From Aquipseudomonas alcaligenes MRY13-0052 (GTDB lineage: Bacteria > Pseudomonadota > Gammaproteobacteria > Pseudomonadales > Pseudomonadaceae), in the NCBI GenBank assembly GCA_000474255.1, contig BATO01000042.1, forward strand, positions 1 through 51,204: DNA of 51,204 nucleotides, read 5' to 3'. The notes beneath the pieces are model-generated. The model saw only the letters and a program-made list of their open reading frames with translations. It had not been told where the DNA came from and made no database searches. Below, one piece after another: positions 15,974 through 24,578 of this stretch. Numbering within the stretch: position 1 is the first letter of the stretch; each line of letters starts with the position of its first letter. Position numbers and translations under genes: made by a program.

Positions 15974-18862
15974 TCAGAAGCGGTAGCCGACTTCGAGCCA
16001 GTACTGGCGGCCGACTTCGTAGCTGGTGGAACCGGATCGCGTGACGATGGGGTTGACCTTGTCCATCACGTTGGTCACGTCCACCGCGGCGAATACCGCC
16101 TGGTCGGCGCCGGTGGGGACTTCCCAGTAGACGCGGGTGTCCCAGGTCGGTGCAGCCGGCACCGAGGCGGCGTCATAGACGTCGTATTCAACGCCATTGA
16201 TGGTTTGCTGATCCCCAGTGAAGACAATCTGGTCGTACTTGCCGCGGTAGCGGAAGAAGTTGCTCCAGATGATGTTGAGCGCAGGGATATCGGTGATGGT
16301 GGTCAGCCGCGCGGTCCAGGGGCGGTTGAAGTCATCGGAAGGCAAACCGCTCCAGGCCATGATCTTGCCGTCGTAGATCACATCCTCGTCGGACTCTTCG
16401 GCGTCAGTGATGATGCGCTCATAGCCCTGCATGTTGCTCTGGGTCTGGCTCCAGTTCATGGCGAGCTGCAAGGAGGTGGCAGTGCCGAAGCCCTTCATCT
16501 TCCAGTCCGGCGTGACCGTGAAGGTGACGTTGTCACTGCGGCTCTTGCCGATGTTGGAAAACACGTAGTAGTTGCGGATCAGGGTGACGCCGTCGCCCGG
16601 CTCCAGGTCGAGCGTGTTGGCGCTGGCACGGAACACCTGGTCACGCCCTTCGCGGCGAACGTACTTGAGGTCGAAGGTGGTGTCGTACCAGCGCTGGGTC
16701 ACGCCGAGCGCCAGCTCGTCATCGTAGGGAATGTCCAGCTGGCGGAACGAGTTCTCGTTGACGCCGTAGTTCACCCAACCACCGAAGTCGGTGATCTGGT
16801 TGCCTGTGCTGGCCAACCGCGTGCGACGCCAGCGCAGCGCCTCGCGATCATTCATCAGGCGATAGGCGAAGAGATTCCTGCCGTAGTAGCGGTTCAGTCC
16901 ACCGGTGAGCAGCGTGCTGCGATCACCGAACAGGTCGTACTCCATGGAGAAACGCGGGGCGAAGGTCTTCTTCGCCATGTAGTCGTCACCGTCGAAGCGC
17001 AGGCCCGGGCGCAGCGTGAGTTTCCCCAGCTCGATCCTGTCCTGCATGAACAGCCCGTAGCGGTTTTCGGTCTGCTCGACCTCCCCTTCGCGGTAGTAGT
17101 TGAGAAAGCGGAAATACTGGCGGACCGGAGCGCCCTCTGCGTTGACGCTGACCGAGCAGTAATCGTCGTCCTGAATGCCGCTGAGCGTCCTGCAGGTGAG
17201 GTTGCCACTGGTGTTTGCGGCCAGGCTGAGCGTCGTGGCGGTATAGATATCGGACGAGCGCTCATAGCGGCCGGTCTTGGTTTCGAGCTCGAGCCCGGTC
17301 TGGAAGTTATGCGTCACTCCCGCCCAGGTCAGCGGCAGCCAATCGGCCTTGAACACATAACTGGCGCCTACCTGGGTCTGTTCCAGATCGCCGTTCCCGC
17401 CCTCGAAGCTGGTAGCAGCCGCAGAGAGAACGCCATTGCGATAAGGATTACCCCAGTTCTTGTCCTGCGACCAACGCCAGTTCTTGAAGACGTTGCTGTC
17501 CGAGGTGCGCGTGCTCTCAAGGTTGGTGTAGGCGAACGTGTGCGTGTAGTTGGCGGCGTCCCCCAGCCATTTGGCGACCATGCCCGCCTGGTACCCCCCT
17601 TGGTGAATCTGGGAGCCCGAGTTCTTGACGTTGGAGCGGAAATACTCCGCCTCCTGCGGCGCATGGGTGAGGCTGAAGCTCATATCGAGGCGGTCATTCA
17701 CTGCCCAATAGGACTTGAGCATGAAGTTGTCGATCTCGCGCCGCTGGTCTTTCTTCACCGAATCGCCCTGGCTCTGAAAACCGCCGTCATAGGCGAACAG
17801 CGGAATGACCGAGGTCTTGCGCGAGAACGCGGCCATCACACCGAAGTCATCGGTCAGGTGCCCTTCGACCATCCCCCTCAGGGTGAGCTTCTCGAACTCC
17901 GGTTGGTTCTGCGCGTCACTCGACTCCTCGAAGGCTGTCTTGTCTTCGTCGGCGATGTGGAATTTGGTCCATTCCGAACGGGTCATCCCGGCGGATAGCT
18001 TGCCGTGCAACTCCTGGCTGGGACGACGGGTCTTGGCATCCACGACGCCACCGTTGAAGCCGCCGAATTCCGCCGGCACGTTACTGTCGTAGACGGTCAC
18101 GGACTCCAGCAGGTCGGCGTCCAGCGCAATGCCGTGGGCCCGGCTTGGCAGTCGTTCGAGGTGAGTCAGGTCTCCCCAGGAGTGCTGCCCCGGGTCGAGG
18201 TCGTTGTTGATCGAGACGCCATCGATCATGAAGTTGTTCTGGTAGAACTTGGCCCCGTTGATGCTGATGTCCGCCGGGTCGATCTCGCCGCCGGTGTTCG
18301 AGCTTTTCTGCTCGGTGCTGAACTGCACGCTGGGGTGCATCTGCAGCAGCGTGGTGATGTCGCCGTTGGCGCCGGGGAAGGCTTCGATGGCGCGGCGATC
18401 GATCACGGTCTCGCCCTGAAAGCCGCTCTCGGGTGGCGCCCCCAGCACCACGGTATTGCCCAGTTCGATCACGTCCCCGCCCGCGCTTTGCAGTGCATGG
18501 AAGATGACATTGCCGTATTGGAAGCTCCAACCGATGCCGCTGTCCTGCAGCAGCTTCTCCAGGGCCTGTTCGCTGGTGAGCGAGCCCTTCACCGGGCGCG
18601 ACAGCTGGTTCGCCAGCAGCGCGGAATCCATGGTCAGTTGCAGCCCGCTCTGCTGGCCGAAGGCGATCAGCGCGGCGGCCAGGCTCTGGGCCGGGATGTC
18701 GAAGGCGTGGGCCTGCTGCAGGACGTTCTCGCTGGCGGCCGCTTCGGCGGCCTGGGCCATCACGCTGCCCAGGGCGCAGCAAAGGCCGAGGGCCCCCGCT
18801 CCGGCGGCCCGGCCGAGTTTCCTGCGTAGTGCGCTACTGAGGCTGTTGGACTGCTGTTCCAT
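15974..18862 (-). CDS. TonB-dependent receptor with STN signalling domain, FusA/YddB-like
   Basis: This is a 962-residue outer-membrane beta-barrel, longer than most siderophore receptors (~700-800). After a signal peptide, the STN domain (about residues 60-130; FDIPAQSLAAALIAFGQQSG) contacts the FecR protein. The plug follows from about 140 (TVVLGAPPESGFQGE), then the barrel ending in YWLEVGYRF. The start at 18862 is set by GGGGAG 4-5 nt upstream; the frame extends 11 codons further. An upstream FecI-type promoter (18934-18961) controls it. With the protease and transporter behind it, it is the counterpart of FusA or YddB. The ligand is unknown: an iron protein such as ferredoxin is a reasonable guess, not a finding. 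Confidence 0.85.
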   Translation of the reverse strand: MEQQSNSLSSALRRKLGRAAGAGALGLCCALGSVMAQAAEAAASENVLQQAHAFDIPAQSLAAALIAFGQQSGLQLTMDSALLANQLSRPVKGSLTSEQALEKLLQDSGIGWSFQYGNVIFHALQSAGGDVIELGNTVVLGAPPESGFQGETVIDRRAIEAFPGANGDITTLLQMHPSVQFSTEQKSSNTGGEIDPADISINGAKFYQNNFMIDGVSINNDLDPGQHSWGDLTHLERLPSRAHGIALDADLLESVTVYDSNVPAEFGGFNGGVVDAKTRRPSQELHGKLSAGMTRSEWTKFHIADEDKTAFEESSDAQNQPEFEKLTLRGMVEGHLTDDFGVMAAFSRKTSVIPLFAYDGGFQSQGDSVKKDQRREIDNFMLKSYWAVNDRLDMSFSLTHAPQEAEYFRSNVKNSGSQIHQGGYQAGMVAKWLGDAANYTHTFAYTNLESTRTSDSNVFKNWRWSQDKNWGNPYRNGVLSAAATSFEGGNGDLEQTQVGASYVFKADWLPLTWAGVTHNFQTGLELETKTGRYERSSDIYTATTLSLAANTSGNLTCRTLSGIQDDDYCSVSVNAEGAPVRQYFRFLNYYREGEVEQTENRYGLFMQDRIELGKLTLRPGLRFDGDDYMAKKTFAPRFSMEYDLFGDRSTLLTGGLNRYYGRNLFAYRLMNDREALRWRRTRLASTGNQITDFGGWVNYGVNENSFRQLDIPYDDELALGVTQRWYDTTFDLKYVRREGRDQVFRASANTLDLEPGDGVTLIRNYYVFSNIGKSRSDNVTFTVTPDWKMKGFGTATSLQLAMNWSQTQSNMQGYERIITDAEESDEDVIYDGKIMAWSGLPSDDFNRPWTARLTTITDIPALNIIWSNFFRYRGKYDQIVFTGDQQTINGVEYDVYDAASVPAAPTWDTRVYWEVPTGADQAVFAAVDVTNVMDKVNPIVTRSGSTSYEVGRQYWLEVGYRF

Positions 18863-18933
18863 CTGGCTCCCCGCGCGGGCAAATCGGCCCGCCAATCAGT
18901 GAATGCGAATTGATCGCAGTTGCTGTGCGAGGC

Positions 18934-18961
18934 AAAGGACGGGACAGCTCGGAAATTTTTC
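18934..18961 (-). promoter_or_regulatory. FecI-type ECF promoter upstream of the receptor
   Basis: On the minus strand GAAAAA is followed 15 bp later by GTCCTTT. From memory, the fecA promoter is GGAAAT, 16 bp, GTCCTTT. The match and position, 72 bp before the receptor start, fit transcription by the neighbouring sigma factor. Confidence 0.6.
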
Positions 18962-18999
18962 AGAAAAAGTGAAAAAAGTTTTCAGAGGCGCTGCTGGCG

Positions 19000-20004
19000 T
19001 CATTCGCCGCGGGAAATCACCAGCAGGTAGGGGCTCCAGGATTCGACCCTGCCGCCATGGGGTTGGGCCATGGCGCGCAGGGCCGCTTCGGGGTTGCGCA
19101 GGTCGTAGACGCCGGTGATGCGCTGCTCGGCCAATTGCGCGTCGCGCAACAGCACCGTGCCCGGCAGGTAGGGCTTCAGTTGCTCGACCATGTCGCCGAA
19201 ACGCGCGTTGTCGGCGATCAGCTGGCGGTTGCGCCAGGGCGCCACCTGTCCCACGGGCAGGGTGCCGCGTTGGGCCTGGCGGTCGCCGCCATAGGCGAGG
19301 GTCTGCCCTGCCGTAAGCGCGGCGGCCAGTTCGTGCCCGGCATCGCGGTCGGCGACCCGCACCGAGCCGTGCACCACGGCCACGGCGCTGCGCGCGCTGC
19401 CGAGGTCGACGTTGAAGGCGGTGCCGGTGACCTGCACGTCGAGCGCGTCGGCCAGCACATGGAAGGGTCGCGCGCTGTCCTTGGCCACCTCGAAGAAGGC
19501 CTGGCCACGGAGCAGCTTCACGTCACGGCGCTCGCTGGAGAAGACCACGGCGATGGCGCTGTCGCCGTCCAGTTGCAGGCGGCTGCCATCCGGCAGGTCG
19601 ATGGATTTCAACTCGCCCCGGGCGGTGCGGTAGTCAGCCTCCAGCGGTGTGCGCAGGCCAGCCCCCAGGCCCAGCACCAGGCAGGCGGCGATGGCACCGG
19701 CCAGCCAGCGACGGGCATGGCGACGACGCTGCGGTGAGCGTGTCGGCAATGGAATGACCTGTGCTTCAGGCTCGGCAGCGGGCGGCACCGCCGGCCAATC
19801 CTGGCGGGTGGTGGCCTGCAGCTGGCCGGTGAGGCGCCAGAGCCGTTCGGCCTTGCGGAAGGCTTCGGCGTTGTCCGGCTCGGCGTCGTGCCACGCCTGG
19901 AACTCCGTCGCCAACGCCGCATCACCGGGTGCCTGCTGCAGGCGCAGCAGCCAGTCCAGGGCGATATCCCGGCGGGCTTGGGTTTCGGCGTGGGGCATGG
20001 ACAT
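19000..20004 (-). CDS. FecR-family anti-sigma regulator
   Basis: This 334-residue protein has the FecR layout. An N-terminal cytosolic sigma-binding region has the RDIALDWLLRLQQAPGDAA signature and the WHDAEPDNAEAF motif. One membrane helix lies near 115-135 (LAGAIAACLVLGLGAG), followed by a periplasmic domain ending in a C-terminal STN-like receptor contact. It transmits receptor occupancy to the sigma factor. The frame is open upstream to overlap the sigma gene at 20112, but the ATG at 20004 has GGAG 5 nt before it and starts right at the conserved domain. It is followed by the receptor promoter, not by a coupled receptor gene. Confidence 0.88.
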   Translation of the reverse strand: MSMPHAETQARRDIALDWLLRLQQAPGDAALATEFQAWHDAEPDNAEAFRKAERLWRLTGQLQATTRQDWPAVPPAAEPEAQVIPLPTRSPQRRRHARRWLAGAIAACLVLGLGAGLRTPLEADYRTARGELKSIDLPDGSRLQLDGDSAIAVVFSSERRDVKLLRGQAFFEVAKDSARPFHVLADALDVQVTGTAFNVDLGSARSAVAVVHGSVRVADRDAGHELAAALTAGQTLAYGGDRQAQRGTLPVGQVAPWRNRQLIADNARFGDMVEQLKPYLPGTVLLRDAQLAEQRITGVYDLRNPEAALRAMAQPHGGRVESWSPYLLVISRGE

Positions 20005-20104
20005 CCAGTCTCCGTGGGCTGAAACGGCGCGAGAGGGTCGCACATTGCGGCCATCCTCGGCAAAAGACGTTTCTCCGACGTGTTTTTTCAGAAATTCATC
20101 GACC

Positions 20105-20617
20105 TCAGCCATCGGCCTGCTCCAGACGTGCGGAACAGTAGGCCAGCGCGTCGTGCACCAGTTGATGGACCAACCCCACCGACACGCCCAGGGCGGTGGC
20201 CACCTGTTGCAGGGTGTAGCCACCCAGGCGGTGCATCTCGAAGGCGGTGCGGGTGCGCTGGGGCAGTTCGGCCAGGGCCTCGCTGATCAGTTGCAGCTCG
20301 TCGATGCCGGCCACTTCGCGCTCGGGGGACGCCGTCTCGGCCGGCAGCTCGGCCAGCACGGCATCGCCGTCGGGCTGGCGCCGTTCGGTGGCCAGGCGCC
20401 GGGTCAGGTCGAGGGAGAGGTTGCGCACGATGCGGTACAGGTAGCCCACCGGGTGGCCGATGGCCTGGGCATCCGGCTCGCGGCCATCGAAGCGCAGCCA
20501 GGCTTCCTGGACCACGTCCTCGGCGCGCGCACGGCAGCCGACAATGGGCGCGGCGTAGTCCACCAGTGCGGCGCGATGGGCGAGATAAAGGGAAAGTTTG
20601 TCTGCGGGCAAGATCAC
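20105..20617 (-). CDS. ECF sigma factor, FecI family
   Basis: This 170-residue sigma-70-family factor has regions 2 and 4 only. Region 2 includes RAEDVVQEAWLRF. Region 4 includes LPQRTRTAFEMHRLGGYTLQQVA and a helix-turn-helix with VSVGLVHQLVHDAL, typical of FecI/PvdS iron-starvation factors. The start is GTG (20615-20617) with no strong ribosome binding site visible. A high-scoring Fur box lies 38 bp upstream, so it is expected to be made only when iron is scarce. It likely transcribes the receptor through the FecI-type promoter downstream. Its own operon partner is the FecR gene. Confidence 0.9.
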   Translation of the reverse strand: MILPADKLSLYLAHRAALVDYAAPIVGCRARAEDVVQEAWLRFDGREPDAQAIGHPVGYLYRIVRNLSLDLTRRLATERRQPDGDAVLAELPAETASPEREVAGIDELQLISEALAELPQRTRTAFEMHRLGGYTLQQVATALGVSVGLVHQLVHDALAYCSARLEQADG

Positions 20618-20655
20618 TGCACTGCTGGCTGGCCGGATTGGGCGGTTCGACTCAA

Positions 20656-20672
20656 ATGATAATCGTTATCAT
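20656..20672. promoter_or_regulatory. Fur box upstream of the ECF sigma gene
   Basis: ATGATAA-TCG-TTATCAT is a 17-bp near-perfect palindrome that agrees with 15 of 19 positions of the GATAATGATAATCATTATC consensus. It lies 38 bp upstream of the sigma GTG in the 94-bp gap after oxyR. Confidence 0.85.
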
Positions 20673-20711
20673 ACATGTCGCCCCGCCCCTCCACCAGAGC
20701 CCGCGCGCCGA

Positions 20712-21617
20712 TCAGCCGTCTTCCCTACCCGGCCCACGGGATACCGAACACAGCCGCACCGAGTCAGCCAGCACGTCGATGGCGCGCGGCCTGGGGAAGC
20801 TGGCGCGCCAGGCGATGGCCACCTGGCGGAACGGCACCGGCGCGCTGAAGGGGCGGATGGCCACGGAGCCCGGCGAGTAGTGGTGGCCGCTCACCGCCGA
20901 ATGGGGCAGCACCGAGACGCCGAGCCCGGAGGCGACCATGTGGCGGATGGTTTCCAGGGAGCTGGATTCCACGCTGGCACGCTGGGTGGCCGGGCACACC
21001 TCCAGCACCCGCTCGCGGAAGCAGTGGCCCTCCCCCAGGATCAGCAGTTCGGCATCCTCCAGCGCCTCGGCCGAGAGACGCTGCTCGGCCGCCAGCGGGT
21101 GGTCGGCGGGCAGCAGCACACAGAGGGCTTCGTCGTAGAGCACCTTGGTCAGCACATCGGGCTCGGAGAACGGCAAGGCGACGATGATGGCGTCCAGCTC
21201 GCCTTCCCGCAGCCGCTCGCGCAGCACGTGGGTGAAGTTCTCCTCGATGTACAGCGGCATCTGCGGGGCCACGGTGTGCAGCTGGGGGATCAGGTGCGGG
21301 AGCAGGTAGGGCCCGATGGTGTAGATGGCGCCGACCCGCAGCGGCGAGGACAACTGGTTGCGCCCGGCGTGGGCCATTTCCAGCACGGCATTGGCCTCGG
21401 CCAGCACCTTGTGCGCCTGCTCGATGATGCTTTCGCCGATGGGGGTGAGGTAGACGGCGCCCTTGCTGCGCTCGAAGAGCAGCACGCCGAGGTAGTCCTC
21501 CAGGCGCTTCATGCCCACGGAAAGGGTCGGTTGGCTGACGTGGCAACGCTCGGCGGCGCGGCCGAAATGCTGTTCCTGCGCCAGGGCAACGGCGTAGCGC
21601 AATTCGGTAAGGGTCAT
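20712..21617 (-). CDS. oxyR: OxyR, peroxide-sensing LysR-type regulator
   Basis: This 301-residue protein has an N-terminal helix-turn-helix (HFGRAAERCHVSQPTLSVGM) and a regulatory domain. The redox pair is at Cys199 and Cys208 in GEGHCFRERVLEVCPA, at the same numbers as in E. coli OxyR. Peroxide oxidises them to a disulfide and activates transcription. It is divergent from katB, its classic target, across a 204-bp gap. In P. aeruginosa oxyR is next to recG instead, so this linkage is different. The four-part OxyR operator (ATAG-N7-CTAT) was not identifiable by eye in the gap. Confidence 0.93.
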   Translation of the reverse strand: MTLTELRYAVALAQEQHFGRAAERCHVSQPTLSVGMKRLEDYLGVLLFERSKGAVYLTPIGESIIEQAHKVLAEANAVLEMAHAGRNQLSSPLRVGAIYTIGPYLLPHLIPQLHTVAPQMPLYIEENFTHVLRERLREGELDAIIVALPFSEPDVLTKVLYDEALCVLLPADHPLAAEQRLSAEALEDAELLILGEGHCFRERVLEVCPATQRASVESSSLETIRHMVASGLGVSVLPHSAVSGHHYSPGSVAIRPFSAPVPFRQVAIAWRASFPRPRAIDVLADSVRLCSVSRGPGREDG

Positions 21618-21821
21618 GGGTCGTCCTGCGTGCGAGCCGCTTGCGCGGCCTCCTGGTGAAATCGGGGTGGGGCTTGTACCCGAGAACTCTAAGCAGGCGG
21701 CGCGCGTAGGACCTTTAATATTTCCTAATCGCCAGGCTGACCAAATCCTATTATCCGCCCCCTCCCGCGCTCCCTATGGTTCAGGCCGCAACACCCGAAC
21801 CAGAGACATCAGGAGACGCAA

Positions 21822-23348
21822 ATGTCCAGATTCCAACGCACCGCCCCCGGCCTGCTGGCGGCGGCATGCCTGTTCAATCTTTCCATGGCTGTGGGTGCAC
21901 CACTGACCCGTGACAACGGCGCCCCCGTAGGCGACAACCAGCACTCTCAGACAGCCGGGCCGAATGGTTCCGTGCTGCTGCAGGACGTGCAGTTGATCCA
22001 GAAGCTGCAGCGCTTCGACCGCGAACGCATCCCCGAACGGGTGGTGCACGCCCGGGGTACCGGCGCCCACGGCGAGTTCGTCGCCTCGGCGGACATCGCC
22101 GACCTGACCGTCGCCAAGGTCTTCCGCAACGGCGAGCGCACCCCGGTGTTCGTGCGCTTCTCCTCGGTGGTGCACGGCAACCACTCCCCGGAAACCCTGC
22201 GTGACCCGCGCGGCTTCGCCACCAAGTTCTACACCGCCGACGGCAACTGGGACCTGGTGGGCAACAACTTCCCCACCTTCTTCATCCGCGACGCCATCAA
22301 GTTCCCGGACATGGTCCACGCCTTCAAGCCGGACCCGCGCACCAACCTGGACGACGACTCGCGCCGCTTCGACTTCTTCTCCCACGTGCCGGAGTCCATC
22401 CGCACCCTCACCCTGCTCTACTCCAACGAAGGCACCCCGGCCGGCTACCGCTTCATGGACGGCAACGGCGTGCACGCCTACAAGCTGGTCAACGCCAAGG
22501 GCGAGACGCACTACGTGAAGTTCCACTGGAAGACCCTGCAGGGCATCCGCAACCTCGACCCGAAGGAAGTCGAGGCCGTCCAGGGCAAGGACTACAGCCA
22601 CATGACCACCGACCTGGTGAACGCCATCGCCAAGGGTGACTACCCGAAGTGGGACCTGTACATCCAGGTGCTCGAGCCCAAGGACCTGGCGCGCTTCGAC
22701 TTCGACCCGCTGGACGCCACCAAGGTCTGGCCCGACGTGCCCGAGCGCAAGATCGGCCAGATGGTGCTCAACCGTAACGTCGACAACTTCTTCCAGGAAG
22801 CCGAGCAGGTCGCCCTCGCGCCCTCCAACCTGGTGCCGGGCATCGAGCCCTCCGAAGACCGCCTGCTGCAGGGCCGCGTGTTCGCCTACGCCGACACCCA
22901 GCTCTACCGCGTGGGCACCAACGGCCTGTCGCTGCCGGTGAACAAGCCCCGTGGTGCGGTGAACAACGGCAACCAGGACGGCAGCATGAACGTCGGCCAC
23001 ACCAGCAGCGGCGTGAACTACGAGCCGAGCCGCCTGCAGCCCCGCGAAGCCACCGCCAGCGCCCGCTACGTCGAGACGCCGCTGCAGGGCAGCACCCAGC
23101 AGCGCGGTATCCAGAGCGAGCAGAACTTCAAGCAGGCCGGTGACCTGTACCGCTCCTACGGCAAGAAGGACCAACAGGACCTGGTCAACAGCTTCGGCCA
23201 GTCCCTCGCCGGCACCGACAGCGAGAGCAAGCACATCATGCTGTCCTTCCTCTACAAGGCCGATGCCGACTACGGCACCCGTGTCACCAAGGTGGCCGGT
23301 GGCGACCTGGCCAAGGTGAAAGCCCTGGCCGCCAAGCTCACCGACTGA
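21822..23348 (+). CDS. katB: Periplasmic heme catalase KatB
   Basis: This monofunctional catalase decomposes hydrogen peroxide. It has 508 residues with a signal peptide (LLAAACLFNLSMAVGA). The catalytic His76 lies in PERVVHARGTGAHGEF, Asn in NNFPTFF and the proximal heme Tyr in RVFAYADTQLYRVG. The start has AGGAG 6-7 nt upstream. It is followed by ankB, as in P. aeruginosa. A TATTAT hexamer at 21749-21754 is a possible -10. The leftward partner is oxyR, so peroxide induction is expected. Confidence 0.95.
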   Translation: MSRFQRTAPGLLAAACLFNLSMAVGAPLTRDNGAPVGDNQHSQTAGPNGSVLLQDVQLIQKLQRFDRERIPERVVHARGTGAHGEFVASADIADLTVAKVFRNGERTPVFVRFSSVVHGNHSPETLRDPRGFATKFYTADGNWDLVGNNFPTFFIRDAIKFPDMVHAFKPDPRTNLDDDSRRFDFFSHVPESIRTLTLLYSNEGTPAGYRFMDGNGVHAYKLVNAKGETHYVKFHWKTLQGIRNLDPKEVEAVQGKDYSHMTTDLVNAIAKGDYPKWDLYIQVLEPKDLARFDFDPLDATKVWPDVPERKIGQMVLNRNVDNFFQEAEQVALAPSNLVPGIEPSEDRLLQGRVFAYADTQLYRVGTNGLSLPVNKPRGAVNNGNQDGSMNVGHTSSGVNYEPSRLQPREATASARYVETPLQGSTQQRGIQSEQNFKQAGDLYRSYGKKDQQDLVNSFGQSLAGTDSESKHIMLSFLYKADADYGTRVTKVAGGDLAKVKALAAKLTD

Positions 23349-23358
23349 CCCACCCAAC

Positions 23359-23382
23359 GCCGGCCCGCACACGCGGGCCGGC
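23359..23382 (+). promoter_or_regulatory. Perfect hairpin between katB and ankB
   Basis: GCCGGCCCGC-ACAC-GCGGGCCGGC has 10-bp perfect arms, 10 bp after the katB stop and 15 bp before ankB. There is no T run, so it is more likely an mRNA-stability or partial-attenuation stem than a terminator. Confidence 0.55.
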
Positions 23383-23397
23383 TTACGGAGGCCCGAG

Positions 23398-23928
23398 ATG
23401 AAATACACACTTCTCACCCTGCTGCTCTGGGTCGGCCTGGCCCAGGCCGAGCCATCACCCGACCCGGCCACCATCAAAGCCGAACTGGCCCAACGCTATT
23501 TCGACGCCGCGCGCGAAGGCCGCCTGGATGTGCTCCAGGCCTTCATCGACGCCGGCTACGACCTGAACACGCAAGACACCAAGGGCTACAGCGCCCTGAT
23601 CCTCACCGCCTACCACGGCCACGCCGAAGCGGTGGACGCCCTGCTCGCCGCCGGCGCCGATCCCTGCCTGCAGGACGCCCGCGGCAACACCGCGCTGATG
23701 GGCGCCATCTTCAAGGCCGAGCTGGGCATCGCCCACCGCCTGATGAACGCCGTCTGCCCCACCGACCAGCGCAACGCCGCCGGGCAGACCGCCGCCATGT
23801 ACGCCGCGCTGTTCCAGCGCACCCAACTGCTGGATCAGTTGCGCGAGCAAGGCGCCGACATGCAATTGAAGGACGCCCTCGGCAACGATGCCGAAAGCCT
23901 CGCGCGGGGGGAGATCCGTACCCGCTGA
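23398..23928 (+). CDS. ankB: Ankyrin-repeat protein AnkB
   Basis: This 176-residue protein has a short signal peptide (LLTLLLWVGLAQA) and about four ankyrin repeats. Examples are GYSALILTAYHGHAEAVDAL and GNTALMGAIFKAELGIAHRL. It sits after katB, and in P. aeruginosa AnkB supports KatB activity in the periplasm. GGAGG lies 7 nt before the ATG. Its expression is probably partly set by the strong hairpin before it. Confidence 0.9.
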   Translation: MKYTLLTLLLWVGLAQAEPSPDPATIKAELAQRYFDAAREGRLDVLQAFIDAGYDLNTQDTKGYSALILTAYHGHAEAVDALLAAGADPCLQDARGNTALMGAIFKAELGIAHRLMNAVCPTDQRNAAGQTAAMYAALFQRTQLLDQLREQGADMQLKDALGNDAESLARGEIRTR

Positions 23929-24019
23929 CAGCGGTCCGGAGCGCGCGCCGTTAAGCAGGTAAACATCCACGCCCTGGTGCAACCAGACCTCGGGGCATAC
24001 AGCCGCCACTCACTTCGGA

Positions 24020-24090
24020 CGTAGGGTGTGCTGCGCGCACCTGGAGCTCGCCGGAAACACCGAGCGGCGGTGCGCACGGCACACCCTACG
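24020..24090. repeat. REP-type inverted repeat
   Basis: CGTAGGGTGTGCTGCGCGCACC and its mirror GGTGCGCACGGCACACCCTACG flank about 27 bp. The arms match except near the inner loop. Confidence 0.6.
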
Positions 24091-24208
24091 GCACGCGTTC
24101 ATCCTGTCGAGCCCTCAATTCAAATCGTCACAGGCAGCACCGATGACTCATGACCACGCTCAAATGAATTCGCACCTGCAAAGGTGGGCTCGGCGCGGGC
24201 GGATGGGC

Positions 24209-24230
24209 GTAGGGTGGGCTTCAGCCCACC
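24209..24230. repeat. REP-type palindrome, single
   Basis: GTAGGGTGGGCTTCAGCCCACC, a compact hairpin of the same family as the neighbouring elements. Confidence 0.55.
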
Positions 24231-24578
24231 GATTCCCCATGCACGTGGCCGACCAAAACCCCTCGCCCCTCCCCACGCAAACGCCTTTCCGGCATATCGA
24301 CAAGCACGAAAAGTTCGGTTGCGCGGGGCTCTGTAGCGGCGCCCTTACAGGGCTTCCGAGCGCTCCGACAACCGGTCGCTCCGCACGGCCTGCGGGCGAT
24401 GGGCGGCGCTATGCAGGGCCTGGCGCAGTCGCATACTCACCGGGCCATGCGCACGTGGTACGCATGACACGACCCTAAAAAGGAACCTTCCAGGGGTGTC
24501 GTACCGGCGTCATGCAATGGCTCGCGTGGTTCGGAGTACGGGCAGGGTGCGCCCCTTGTTGAATAGGAGTGTTCAACG

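Larger units (their letters stand above)
23929..24578. other. Intergenic region of 650 bp with REP palindromes
   Basis: No convincing gene. It holds the REP-type pair at 24020-24090 and a second at 24209-24230 (both listed separately). The possible frame at 24026-24478 has no ribosome binding site, mixed composition and crosses the repeats, so it is not called. Confidence 0.5.

Noticed and set aside
13133-17998. Very long plus-strand frame (1621 codons) opposite the M16 and receptor genes
   Set aside because: It is antisense to two genes with clear families, and no recognisable domain or ribosome binding site exists. Long antisense frames are normal in this GC content.
21618-21821. OxyR operator in the oxyR-katB gap
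   Set aside because: The four tetranucleotides at 11-bp steps could not be aligned convincingly at any register.
21774-23477. 567-codon minus-strand frame
   Set aside because: Antisense to katB, with repetitive Val/Gly composition.
24026-24478. 150-codon plus-strand frame in the 650-bp gap
   Set aside because: No ribosome binding site, crosses REP palindromes and has no recognisable features.
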